From the NCBI GenBank assembly GCA_031553775.1, contig JAVBLA010000012.1:84228-148227 (forward strand): a stretch of DNA of 64,000 bases, given 5' to 3'. Of the stretch, positions 1 through 9,090 are shown in pieces. This DNA is from JAISFI01 sp031553775. Its GTDB lineage: Bacteria > Bacteroidota > Bacteroidia > Bacteroidales > Azobacteroidaceae. The first letter of the stretch is position 1; each line of letters opens with the position of its first letter. The notes beneath the pieces are model-generated. The model ran no database searches, was not told the DNA's origin, and worked only from the letters and a program-made list of their open reading frames with translations. The position numbers were made by a program, and so were the translations under genes.

Positions 1-941
1 GGGTAGGCAATACAAGTATCAGTGTATTCCCGCAGGCTTTTACCTGGACAAGCGATAATCCTTCCATTTGTTCTGTTGAGAATGGTGTCGTAACAGGGAT
101 TTCCAATGGAACAACATCTGTGCATGGTCACTTGGAAAATATTACTTTAACTCAAAAAGTAAAGGTCGAAATTCCATCTTCTTCTTCTATTTCCATGAGT
201 GGACTGACAGATTTTTCAAAATGGAAGATCTATGCGTCTTCCAATATGAAAAATCCCGAGTTAACTTCATTTATCCTGCCTTTTGCTATCAGATATACGT
301 ATACATCAGGCAGAAGTCCATACATACAATTATATAACATTATGCCATTATATGGCATTCCGGATTCTATGAGAATTGTTTTCAATACACAAAACATCGG
401 AATTCCATCGATTGAAATCACTATGAGGGCAAATCCGGCTAAGACTTATACCCCTCTGGTGTTCAATAAAATAGAATCTGGTACAGATTTCACATTGAAT
501 GTTCCCATGAGTATGTTGCTGGAAGATGTAGAAGACCGCGTATCGTATCCGATTCATTTTGAAGGAATTAGATTTAATGTTGATGCAACCACTCAGGTTG
601 CCAATCAAGTGTATGATATTTTGATTAAAGAGTTTGTACTACTGTATGGAGATGATCAGGTCAGTATTTTCAATCCTAGTCTGATGAAAGGATTAAGAGT
701 ATACCCCAATCCGGTTACAAACGGAATTGCATCTATTGGTTTTCTGGCAGGTGTTCCACAGAATATCCGGATGGAATTATTTGATTTGTCCGGAAGGAAA
801 ATCCGGGAACAGTCAGCTTTTAGTTTTTCCGGCAGTGAAACTGTATTGGATTTGCAGGGAATTTCTTCCGGCAGTTATCTGGTACGAATTCATTTTGACG
901 GGAAAGAAGAGATTGTGAAAATAATTGTCAACAATCAATAA
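1..941 (+). CDS. C-terminal part of secreted Ig-like protein with T9SS sorting domain (5' truncated)
   Basis: The reading frame is open from the left edge (first full codon at 3), so the start lies outside the window. About 312 residues are visible. First comes a bacterial Ig-like (Big_2-type) stretch, with the pattern W-T-S-D-N-P and V-x-G-I-S-N-G-T near residues 15-45. A beta-rich domain of about 180 residues follows, and then a type A T9SS sorting domain beginning at V-Y-P-N-P-V (around nt 700) and ending in V-K-I-I-V-N-N-Q. The middle domain (R-S-P-Y-I-x-L, P-L-Y-G-I-P-D) resembles, from memory, the C-terminal domain of Bacteroidetes phosphodiester glycosidase (NAGPA-type) proteins; this is inference. 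It is likely secreted and attached to the cell surface. It lies 11 bases from the next gene, so it probably heads or belongs to the same operon. Confidence 0.75.
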   Translation, partial: VGNTSISVFPQAFTWTSDNPSICSVENGVVTGISNGTTSVHGHLENITLTQKVKVEIPSSSSISMSGLTDFSKWKIYASSNMKNPELTSFILPFAIRYTYTSGRSPYIQLYNIMPLYGIPDSMRIVFNTQNIGIPSIEITMRANPAKTYTPLVFNKIESGTDFTLNVPMSMLLEDVEDRVSYPIHFEGIRFNVDATTQVANQVYDILIKEFVLLYGDDQVSIFNPSLMKGLRVYPNPVTNGIASIGFLAGVPQNIRMELFDLSGRKIREQSAFSFSGSETVLDLQGISSGSYLVRIHFDGKEEIVKIIVNNQ

Positions 942-952
942 AAACGAAAGAT

Positions 953-1813
953 ATGAAGATTAAAATTACAGTTATTCTATGGTTTTGTGCCGTTATTGGG
1001 TCCGCCCAGGTAACGGTTAAGCAGGATGTTCCTGTCTCCGGTTTGAAAAAAGGGATGGATTTCCATCCCATATTCAGTCCGGATGGAGATAAGTTGTTGG
1101 TTACTTCTGCGAATTATACGGGTTTAGATGTATATGATGTTGCTTCTCAGTCTGTAAAGCACATTACGGATGATACAGGAGCAGGTTTTGGTGTTTCTTT
1201 TGATAAAAACGGGGAAAAGGTATATTTCCGGCAAACATTGATTCAAAATGGCCGCCAGTACAAAGTACTCAAGAGTTACAATGAAAAAGATTATTCGGTA
1301 ACTAAATTATCGGAGCCTTTGAGAACACAGGAAGAACAGCATGTTCAACTGAGAACTTTAAGCAGTGATCCTGAAATCAGGGTTTGTACCGAAAAACTGA
1401 AATTGGTACTTTATAAAAACGGACAGCGTACGGAAATGGAACCTGTTGGCAACGTTCCCGGTTATGTCTGGGCATCTCTTTCTCCTGATAAGAAAATGAT
1501 TCTTTTTACCGCTGCAACCAAAGGAACATTTGTCTGCGATTTGTCGGGCAAGATTGTAGCTTCTTTAGGGAAGCTGAATGCTCCGGTATGGTATGATAAC
1601 CGCTATGTGGTGGGAATGGACGATAAGGATAATGGAGAGAATGTAACTTCTTCCAGAATTGTTATCGCTTCTTTGGACGGGAAGGTTCGTCAGAATCTTA
1701 CTCCTGAAAATAAAATAGCCATGTATCCTTCGGCCTCTGCTAAAACCCAACGGATTGCCTATTGTACCGGCAATGGAGGAGTCTATATGATGGAAATAAG
1801 TATTAACCAATAA
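953..1813 (+). CDS. TolB-like beta-propeller protein, copy 1
   Basis: This 286-residue protein has a cleavable signal peptide ending near S-A-Q (residue 19). The rest is built from TolB/PD40-like beta-propeller repeats of the kind F-S-P-D-G-D-K-L-L, S-F-D-K-N-G-E-K-V and L-S-P-D-K-K-M-I-L. No catalytic residues are visible and there is no T9SS sorting domain, so it is probably a periplasmic or exported binding/scaffold protein. It sits 12 bases before an amidase gene. The same pair of genes recurs immediately downstream: the paralogue starts at 4358, and the two C-termini align well, sharing G-K-V-R-Q-N-L-T, M-Y-P and Y-M-M-E-I-S. The function is not known; the constant pairing suggests it works with the amidase. 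Confidence 0.75.
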   Translation: MKIKITVILWFCAVIGSAQVTVKQDVPVSGLKKGMDFHPIFSPDGDKLLVTSANYTGLDVYDVASQSVKHITDDTGAGFGVSFDKNGEKVYFRQTLIQNGRQYKVLKSYNEKDYSVTKLSEPLRTQEEQHVQLRTLSSDPEIRVCTEKLKLVLYKNGQRTEMEPVGNVPGYVWASLSPDKKMILFTAATKGTFVCDLSGKIVASLGKLNAPVWYDNRYVVGMDDKDNGENVTSSRIVIASLDGKVRQNLTPENKIAMYPSASAKTQRIAYCTGNGGVYMMEISINQ

Positions 1814-1825
1814 AAGCTGATTATT

Positions 1826-4246
1826 ATGAAACGAATATATTTTACGCTTGTTTGTCTGCTTATTTCTGTTGTAACTTTATGGGGACAAGATTTGTCGGGA
1901 ACGGTTATTTATATCAATCCCGGTCATGGTGGTTATAATGCAGATGATAGAAATGTAGTCATTTATCCTTATGCACAAAACGATTCTTTAGGTTTTTGGG
2001 AATCGAAAAGTAATCTCCATAAAGGATTTTATCTGAGAGATTTGTTACAGGCCGCAGGAGCAACTACCTATATGAGTCGTACCTTAAACAGAACAGAGGA
2101 TGACTTGGATTTATCCTTAATTGTGAGGATGGCTAATGAATCGAATGCTGATTTTATGTTATCGATTCACAGTAACGCAGGGAACGGAGTAGCTAATTAT
2201 GTTTTACAATTGTATGCCGGAAAAGATTTATCGGATACTCACATCTATCCGAGTCCTATTCCATGTTCCGACGAGAGCCGGGCTATTTGCAATATTATTG
2301 CTGCCAATCAATTTTCAAATAAGATTACTACCTGGTCTTCTTCATCATATCAGGTTGTCGGTGACAAAACTTATGGCCGGTTGTATATGACGAACTGGTC
2401 TGATGGCTATGGCGTTTTACGGGAATTAGCCATTCCGGGGACCATTTCCGAAGGCTCCATGCATGATTATATCCCGGAAACCTACCGGTTGATGAATGCT
2501 GAATACAAATGGCTGGAAGCCTGGCATTTTCTGAAATCGTTTTCTGAGTATTTTAAAGGAGGAGCGATCCCTACCGGAGTTATAGCAGGGACCATCCATG
2601 ACAGCAGGAATCTGAATATGGGAAGCTATACCAAGTTTTCAGGAAAAGACCGCCTGCTCCCTTTGCATAAGGCTAAAGTAACGATCAACCCCGGAGGGAA
2701 TACATATACCACAGATGATATGTATAACGGAGTGTATTTATTTAAAAGCTTATCTCCGGGAACTTACCAACTAACGGCTGAAGCAGACGGTTATACCACT
2801 TATACCCAAACGCTGGAAGTGAAAGCCAACGAGGTTACCTATTATGATTTTATGTTGAATATGATCCGGAATACACCTCCGGAAGTAATCACCTATTCCC
2901 CGAATTCCCCTTTAACGGTGCCGGTGGAATGCAGCAACCCTGTTATTTTCGAATTTAACTGGGATGTAGACACAGAATCAGCGATCCAGGCTTTTTCCAT
3001 AACTCCAGAAGTAGTAGGAGAAATTACTTTTGAAGATAGCCAGCACCGGATGATTTTTACCCCGAATAAGCCATTAGAAATTTCAACAGTATATACGGTT
3101 AAGCTGGATAAAAGCCTGAAACATCCTGCAGACATGCACATGGCAGAAGATTTTGAGATGCAGTTCAAAACAAAAGACAGGAACAGGTTGCGGATGTTTG
3201 CGAATTATCCTAAATCCGGTGACCAGGTATATTATATTTCCCCGATTTTTGATTTCCGTTTTGATAATAAACTAAATGAAAATCATAGAGAATTGATTAA
3301 TTCAATCAAGGTGTTTGATTCAAAAGGGCAAGAACTGGATAAAATATCCCGGTCGATAAAAAACAACCAGGTAGCATCTCCTTACGGTTCCCAGACATTT
3401 AATATGACTTACAATCTGGTTCCCGGAGAAACTTACCGGATAACTCTTTCACGGGATGTAATTGATATAGTAGGAATCGATATTGTAGAACCAATAGAAT
3501 ATACCTTCAAAGCAGTAGATGTTAAAGTTGCCGACAAGCCTTTGGCTGAAGGCTTTGAAACAGCAGGCTTATTTACTTATGATGCAGCGCAAAGTGCAAA
3601 TGTTAAGTCGGCATCTTTTGCCCGCAATACTTCTGCCAAACTGTTCGGTACATCGTCCGGCAAGTTTAGCTATTCTTTTACAGGAACTTCGGGTGGATCT
3701 GTATTCTATCCTGCGGCAAATCCTTCGGTAACCGTTACTTCAGAAAAAGTATTGGGAACACATATGTATGGCGATCTGACCGGGAATGAAGTCTGGTTTG
3801 TGCTGAAAGCAGGAGATGAAGTGAAAAATGTTAAACTGACAGATCTTGATTTTATCGGTTGGGAATTTGCAGAAACAAAATTGTCTGCATTGACTGCAGG
3901 AAAAGATTACGCCCTTACAGAAATCAAAGTTGTGCAAGTGGATAAACCGCTGACGTCTTCCGGTGAATTTTCCATGGATAACCTATTGCTGTACGATGAT
4001 TTGCTGAATTCTATAGCTACTCAAAATATTACACAAATCAGGATATATCAATCGGCTGGAAAAATAATAGTCGACACTGAACAGGAATCTGTAAAATCCT
4101 TGGAATTGTATGCTCTTACCGGTGCTCTGCTGAAACAGGCTTTCGAACCGGAAATCGATGTGGCATCTTTCCCGCAGGGGACGTATATTCTGAGCATGTC
4201 TTTAGGAGAGAAGAAGATTACGCGACCCATATTTATTACGAAATAA
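1826..4246 (+). CDS. N-acetylmuramoyl-L-alanine amidase, multidomain, T9SS-secreted, copy 1
   Basis: This 806-residue protein has a signal peptide (about residues 1-20) and an Amidase_3 zinc hydrolase domain at about 22-245. The visible active-site residues are H34 (P-G-H-G-G), E59 (F-W-E-S), H115 (S-I-H-S-N) and E209 (I-S-E-G-S). The family cleaves the bond between N-acetylmuramic acid and L-Ala in peptidoglycan. Next come a carboxypeptidase-regulatory-like domain (about 250-345), two Ig-like domains (about 350-560), a beta-sandwich possibly binding carbohydrate (about 575-735), and a type A T9SS sorting domain ending in I-T-R-P-I-F-I-T-K. T9SS export means it acts outside the cell, so its target is probably foreign or shed murein, or a related polymer, rather than its own wall. 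The last point is inference. Confidence 0.85.
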   Translation: MKRIYFTLVCLLISVVTLWGQDLSGTVIYINPGHGGYNADDRNVVIYPYAQNDSLGFWESKSNLHKGFYLRDLLQAAGATTYMSRTLNRTEDDLDLSLIVRMANESNADFMLSIHSNAGNGVANYVLQLYAGKDLSDTHIYPSPIPCSDESRAICNIIAANQFSNKITTWSSSSYQVVGDKTYGRLYMTNWSDGYGVLRELAIPGTISEGSMHDYIPETYRLMNAEYKWLEAWHFLKSFSEYFKGGAIPTGVIAGTIHDSRNLNMGSYTKFSGKDRLLPLHKAKVTINPGGNTYTTDDMYNGVYLFKSLSPGTYQLTAEADGYTTYTQTLEVKANEVTYYDFMLNMIRNTPPEVITYSPNSPLTVPVECSNPVIFEFNWDVDTESAIQAFSITPEVVGEITFEDSQHRMIFTPNKPLEISTVYTVKLDKSLKHPADMHMAEDFEMQFKTKDRNRLRMFANYPKSGDQVYYISPIFDFRFDNKLNENHRELINSIKVFDSKGQELDKISRSIKNNQVASPYGSQTFNMTYNLVPGETYRITLSRDVIDIVGIDIVEPIEYTFKAVDVKVADKPLAEGFETAGLFTYDAAQSANVKSASFARNTSAKLFGTSSGKFSYSFTGTSGGSVFYPAANPSVTVTSEKVLGTHMYGDLTGNEVWFVLKAGDEVKNVKLTDLDFIGWEFAETKLSALTAGKDYALTEIKVVQVDKPLTSSGEFSMDNLLLYDDLLNSIATQNITQIRIYQSAGKIIVDTEQESVKSLELYALTGALLKQAFEPEIDVASFPQGTYILSMSLGEKKITRPIFITK

Positions 4247-4258
4247 TACCGGTGATGG

Positions 4259-4301
4259 GGAATGTGTCGAAAGATGGGAAAATCGATTTTGACACATTTC
4301 C
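4259..4301. terminator. Hairpin between the two TolB/amidase pairs
   Basis: GGAATGTGTC (4259-4268) pairs with GACACATTTCC (4291-4301) with one bulged base, and an AAAATCGATTTT palindrome lies inside the loop. There is no good U-tract, so it may be an attenuator or mRNA-processing hairpin rather than a true terminator. Confidence 0.4.
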
Positions 4302-4357
4302 TATTTGCCATTAAAATAAATGTATTAATAGGTTTAACCTTTATAATTCAAAAAGTC

Positions 4358-5227
4358 ATGAAAAAAATTATCTTTATCTTTTTTGCCTGTGGACTGGCTA
4401 CGCTTACGTATAGTCAGCAAATCGTGGTACAATCAGTGAAACAGGTCAACGGACCGGAAATGAAAACTAAATTCTATCCGCAGTTTACACCGGATGGGAC
4501 TTCCTTGTTGTTAACTTCGGAGAATTACCAGGGGCTGGATTCTTACGATCTTGCTACCAAAGAATTGAAAACTCTGACATCTGATCCGGGCGCCGGATAC
4601 CAACCAGTGGTATCTGCAGATTCGAAAACGATCTGTTTCCGGAAAAACAGCTTTGTCGATAACCGGAAATTTACCAGTTTTTATTCACTGGATGTGGAAA
4701 CAAAACAAGCTACTCAACTCACTCAGCCGGAACGTGGTGCTGCCTTGAAACGTCCGCAAAACCTGCTGCGTTCGGGATCTGCTCCTGTTATGACAGTTTA
4801 CATCGAAAATCAAAAAATCGTATTGGAAAAAAGCGGTAAAAAAACAGTGTTAACTCCCAATGGAAAAGACCAGAGTTATATCTGGCCGCAAATTTCACCC
4901 GATCAGAAGAAATTGACCTATACGGTTGCCGGGAAAGGGACTTTTGTCTGTGATATTTCCGGTAAAAATGTAGTCAGTCTTGGTAAATTGGGTGCTCCCC
5001 AATGGTTGAACAATAACTGGGTAATCGGGATGGATGACCGGGACGACGGACATATACTGCTTAGTTCGGATATCATCGCCGTAAGTGTCAATGGAAAGGT
5101 CAGGCAAAACCTGACGCAAACTTCCGACAGGATCGAAATGTATCCGGCGGCATCACCTGCCGGTGACAAAATCGTATTCAATACGGATAAGGGAGACTTA
5201 TACATGATGGAAATCAGTTTCAAATAA
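4358..5227 (+). CDS. TolB-like beta-propeller protein, copy 2
   Basis: The start was set at the ATG at 4358 because it gives a standard signal peptide (M-K-K-I-I-F-I-F-F, cleavage near Y-S-Q). The frame is open further upstream, to 4262, but those residues read like leader sequence. The 289-residue product has TolB/PD40-type propeller repeats (F-T-P-D-G-T-S-L-L, I-S-P-D-Q-K-K-L). It is a clear paralogue of the protein at 953-1813, with the same length and matching blocks such as S-L-G-K-L, G-M-D-D and G-K-V-R-Q-N-L-T. It lacks a sorting domain. It precedes the second amidase by 15 bases, repeating the arrangement of copy 1. Confidence 0.75.
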   Translation: MKKIIFIFFACGLATLTYSQQIVVQSVKQVNGPEMKTKFYPQFTPDGTSLLLTSENYQGLDSYDLATKELKTLTSDPGAGYQPVVSADSKTICFRKNSFVDNRKFTSFYSLDVETKQATQLTQPERGAALKRPQNLLRSGSAPVMTVYIENQKIVLEKSGKKTVLTPNGKDQSYIWPQISPDQKKLTYTVAGKGTFVCDISGKNVVSLGKLGAPQWLNNNWVIGMDDRDDGHILLSSDIIAVSVNGKVRQNLTQTSDRIEMYPAASPAGDKIVFNTDKGDLYMMEISFK

Positions 5228-5242
5228 TTAATAAGGTTCATT

Positions 5243-8200
5243 ATGAAAAACTTCATATATATTATATTAGGCATATTGTTTTCCGTTAGTGTAACGGCAA
5301 AAGATCTGACAGGACTCAAAATTTATGTAAATCCCGGTCACGGAGGGTATGATGGTGCTAACGACAGGAACGTAGTGACGGTTCCCTTTGCGTTAAACGA
5401 TACTTTGGGTTTTTGGGAGTCCTCTGCCAACCTGCGGAAAGGTTTGGTTTTACGTGACTTGTTAAAAGCGGAAAATGCAACGGTTATTATGTCTCGGACA
5501 TTGAACCGGGATGAGGACGATCGTTCGTTGAGCGAGATCGATGCGGAGGCTAATGCCAATGAAGTGGATGCGTTTTTGTCCATTCACAGCAATGCTTCTG
5601 GGATGGTGAACTTTACTTCCAACTATCCTCTGATGTTGTATAGAGGCCCGGATAACCAACCTGAAATACCGGCTGCTCTTGAGATGTCAAAAGGTGCATG
5701 GGCCCGGTTGATTCCGAATCAATTAACAATCTGGTCAAGCTATAGCGCCACTAATCCGAATCTTCGTGGAGACTTATCATTCTATCCTATTGCTCAAAAT
5801 GGGTTGGGGGTATTGCGTACGCTAACCGTTCCCGGATTTTTATCGGAAGGTTCCTTCCATGATTATTTGCCGGAAGCTCATCGATTACTGAATCCTGATT
5901 ATTGCAGATTGGAAGCAGTTAATTTTTTCCGTTTTTATTGCGACTATTTTCAAGCAGATATTCCGGCTAAAGGAATCATTGCCGGATGGGTCAAAGGGCA
6001 AGATGAAAGAATCAGTGAGCCTTTATTTGTTTATCGAACCAATACGACTGATCAATGGAAGCCACTTAATGAGGCAGAAGTAAAATTAAAAAATGCCGCA
6101 GGCGATTTATTGAGTACTTATAAGGTTGATAAATTTTATAATGGGATCTTTGTTTTTTATGATTTGGAACCGGGAACTTACACCTTGGAATATAGCGCTC
6201 CGGATCATACTTCTACAACTGCTTCGGTTGTGGTAAAAGCCAAAGAAACCGTTTATGCCAATCAATTGTTGGTCAACCCGAATCTGGAGATACCGAAAGA
6301 AACTCCTCCCGATTATCCGAATCCTGAACAGGAAGCCGGTGTATTGCCTTTGAACCAATATACTTTCGGGGCAGGAGCTGTCCAAACACCGGAATGGTTA
6401 AATACTGCTCAGATCCGGAAAGTTCTTTACAGAAACGACAAATATTATGTATTGACGGAAGAACCGAAGATATTAATTGTAAAAGCAGCGGATTATACTT
6501 TAGTGCGTGAGATGGATTTAACCGGTATATCCGGAGGTATTAAAACCATCAGCGATATAAACTTTACATCCGATGGTTATTTGTTGGCTTGTAACAAAGA
6601 TAATATCCTTTTAACAGCCCCTACTACTTATTTCAAAGTATATACCTGGGACAACGATGATGCGGTTCCGTCTGAACTTTTCAAAGCGCAATATCAGGGA
6701 AACTGGAATGAAGGTACTGTGGGCGAGACTTTTGCAGTGAGTGGTCCCCGTTGGAAATGTTATCTATATGTTCCGGCGGTAACAACAGGATCTGCCAAAC
6801 AAATCCGGATCATGGGCTTTATCCGGGAAGAAGGGCAAAATCTCGGATACAAATATATGATGGATGCCACTAACTATACGGAAGCCTTATGGGGAGCACA
6901 ATACAAGTTTACCATTTCTCCGTCGGGAAGCGACCGGATCATTGTAGACAGCGACAAACTTCTTCCTACGGAATATAAATTCAACTGGCTTGCTCCTGAT
7001 CGTGATCCATTACAAGAAAAACAAGTATTTGCCGAACAAAGTGCATATGCTATGAATCTTATTCCAACCGGAAACTATTACTTCCGCCATGCTCAGCATG
7101 TATTTATGGCAGCTCCGGTTTGTAAATCGGATTCTACAGAAGTCGGTGTAGCGCTGTTCGACATCACAAGCGGTTTGAATCAGGCGAAGAAAGTTTCCGA
7201 AAAACTACCGGAAGCCGGATTGGGAACTCAGAAAGCTACCTATATGATGGCTGCGGCTAAAGTAAGGGGTTACGATCTCGATCTGATGATTTTAGCGAAG
7301 AACCAGGGTGTTGCAAAATATTCTACAGTGGCAGCTGCAGTTACACCTAATATTTATGCTTCAGAGTTGAAAATTTCTTCTGCAACTAAAACAGAAGCTG
7401 GTTTTAGCTTTACAATCAATGCAGATGCATCTTCTGTAAGTATTATTGTTCATGATGAAACCGGAGATATCAAAACAATAGATGCCGGTGCATTGACTAA
7501 GGGACAACATACAATCCCTGTGGACATTACCGATTTACCTAAGGGAACTTATTCCTGGTCGGTAAATGCTGTAGCTGGCGCGGTAGATCGTCCGGTTAAA
7601 GTAACCGACAATGCAAATGTTCTGATGCAATTCTATTCTCCACGGGGAGTTGCTGTAGATAACGATTTCGACAGTCCGTTCTTTGGAAGGGTATATGCTT
7701 CGGAAACAACCGGAGGGGCAGTAACCAATCGTACTACCCAAAAGGGAATCTATATTTTGAATGCAGCATTGGAAGATATCACCAATCAGGGAGCTTCCAG
7801 TTATGGAGGAAATGTGACCTGGGGGGCTGCATCCAGTCCGATGCGTCTATGTGTGGCTCCCGATGGGAAAATATACCTGACTGACTGGAGCGATACACAT
7901 TCCGGCGTTTGGATTATGGATCCTGCTAATCCTACTCAGACATTTACAGAAGTTTTTGCCGGATTAACAAGGAATGATAAAGGTTTGGCCAGCAAAGACG
8001 GAGTGAGCGTGCATGGTTCGATTCCTCATTGCTGGGTAACCGGAAAAGGAGAGGATACTAAACTCTTCACTTTTGATGAAGATTATGTAAATGCTGTGGC
8101 TACGAATACCGGGAATCTGCTACAATATAACATTGGCAACTTAACATCTCCGTGGCAGCAGGCACCGAGCGCCATCATCTATAATGATGGTCTGAATGGA

Positions 8201-8935
8201 AATTTACAGCAAAATATGAATTCTTGTATTGCTCCCGATGGTCGGGATGGTTGGTGGATTTCCCAATATAGGGCTACAGATGCGGCAAATATACCGTCAC
8301 TGATTCATGTAAGCGCTACCGGATCCGCAGATTTTAATTCCGGTATAACACCGACTTTGATAGAAAATTCTAATACCGGAGGAATGGCGGTTAGTTATGA
8401 TGGTAGCCGTTTGGCCATGGGATGTAATAACGAAATAAAAGTATTTGATGTTATATTTTCAGAAGCAGGAATTCCATCCCTTACCCGTATTCATTCCATT
8501 AAACCTGGATTAGGAGCTAATTCCTGCGGACTTGCTTTCGACCGTGCCGGAAATGTATATCTCATTTCTAATTCCAATGAACGTCTAGGTGTTTGGGCAT
8601 TGCCGAAACCGGATAATAGTTTTACTACTCCGGCACCGGAATCACAAAAATTGATAGTAGGTCTGACTGATCTGGATCAACTGAAAAATCCGGAAAACGA
8701 CATTACTGTTTATCCGAATCCGGTAACCGACCGTTTGACCATTGAAAGTAAAGATGCTACCATAGAAATGTATTCTTTATATAACATGAACGGGCAGTTG
8801 ATTCAATCTGAAGATCTGAAAAACCGCGCAGGTACACAGTATGAAATATATTTCAATCAATTGCCTGCCGGAGTGTATATCCTGAAAATCAAGACAAACG
8901 AAGGATTGGTTTCCAAAAGGGTAATCCGGAAATGA
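5243..8935 (+). CDS. N-acetylmuramoyl-L-alanine amidase with beta-propeller, T9SS-secreted, copy 2
   Basis: This 1230-residue protein has a signal peptide at 1-19 and an Amidase_3 domain at about 20-235 with H33, E59, H115 and E202 in the expected places. It then has a carboxypeptidase-regulatory-like domain (about 245-345), a long propeller-like region (about 360-1140) interrupted by an Ig-like/FlgD-like insert (about 710-790), and a type A T9SS sorting domain (V-Y-P-N-P-V to V-S-K-R-V-I-R-K). The catalytic domain is clearly paralogous to copy 1, with near-identical blocks around G-F-W-E-S and M-S-R-T-L-N-R, but everything after residue 350 is different. A strong terminator follows. Likely role: extracellular murein or related polymer cleavage. 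Confidence 0.85.
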   Translation: MKNFIYIILGILFSVSVTAKDLTGLKIYVNPGHGGYDGANDRNVVTVPFALNDTLGFWESSANLRKGLVLRDLLKAENATVIMSRTLNRDEDDRSLSEIDAEANANEVDAFLSIHSNASGMVNFTSNYPLMLYRGPDNQPEIPAALEMSKGAWARLIPNQLTIWSSYSATNPNLRGDLSFYPIAQNGLGVLRTLTVPGFLSEGSFHDYLPEAHRLLNPDYCRLEAVNFFRFYCDYFQADIPAKGIIAGWVKGQDERISEPLFVYRTNTTDQWKPLNEAEVKLKNAAGDLLSTYKVDKFYNGIFVFYDLEPGTYTLEYSAPDHTSTTASVVVKAKETVYANQLLVNPNLEIPKETPPDYPNPEQEAGVLPLNQYTFGAGAVQTPEWLNTAQIRKVLYRNDKYYVLTEEPKILIVKAADYTLVREMDLTGISGGIKTISDINFTSDGYLLACNKDNILLTAPTTYFKVYTWDNDDAVPSELFKAQYQGNWNEGTVGETFAVSGPRWKCYLYVPAVTTGSAKQIRIMGFIREEGQNLGYKYMMDATNYTEALWGAQYKFTISPSGSDRIIVDSDKLLPTEYKFNWLAPDRDPLQEKQVFAEQSAYAMNLIPTGNYYFRHAQHVFMAAPVCKSDSTEVGVALFDITSGLNQAKKVSEKLPEAGLGTQKATYMMAAAKVRGYDLDLMILAKNQGVAKYSTVAAAVTPNIYASELKISSATKTEAGFSFTINADASSVSIIVHDETGDIKTIDAGALTKGQHTIPVDITDLPKGTYSWSVNAVAGAVDRPVKVTDNANVLMQFYSPRGVAVDNDFDSPFFGRVYASETTGGAVTNRTTQKGIYILNAALEDITNQGASSYGGNVTWGAASSPMRLCVAPDGKIYLTDWSDTHSGVWIMDPANPTQTFTEVFAGLTRNDKGLASKDGVSVHGSIPHCWVTGKGEDTKLFTFDEDYVNAVATNTGNLLQYNIGNLTSPWQQAPSAIIYNDGLNGNLQQNMNSCIAPDGRDGWWISQYRATDAANIPSLIHVSATGSADFNSGITPTLIENSNTGGMAVSYDGSRLAMGCNNEIKVFDVIFSEAGIPSLTRIHSIKPGLGANSCGLAFDRAGNVYLISNSNERLGVWALPKPDNSFTTPAPESQKLIVGLTDLDQLKNPENDITVYPNPVTDRLTIESKDATIEMYSLYNMNGQLIQSEDLKNRAGTQYEIYFNQLPAGVYILKIKTNEGLVSKRVIRK

Positions 8936-8953
8936 TGCAATAACGGAGCCCGT

Positions 8954-9000
8954 ATCAAACCGGCCGGAACTGTTCCGGCCGGTTTGATTTCTCTTTTTTG
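8954..9000 (+). terminator. Rho-independent terminator after the amidase operon
   Basis: A perfect 17-bp inverted repeat (8954-8970 with 8972-8988, core AAACCGGCCGGAAC) is followed by a T-rich tail (TTTCTCTTTTTTG). It ends the 1-8935 transcription unit. Confidence 0.9.
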
Positions 9001-9090
9001 AGTAATAAGACCGCAGTGATGTCTCAAAAGTTGACCTTTTTATTTGTATATTCTTCTGAACAAATAAAGATATGATAAAAATTAAGTGAG

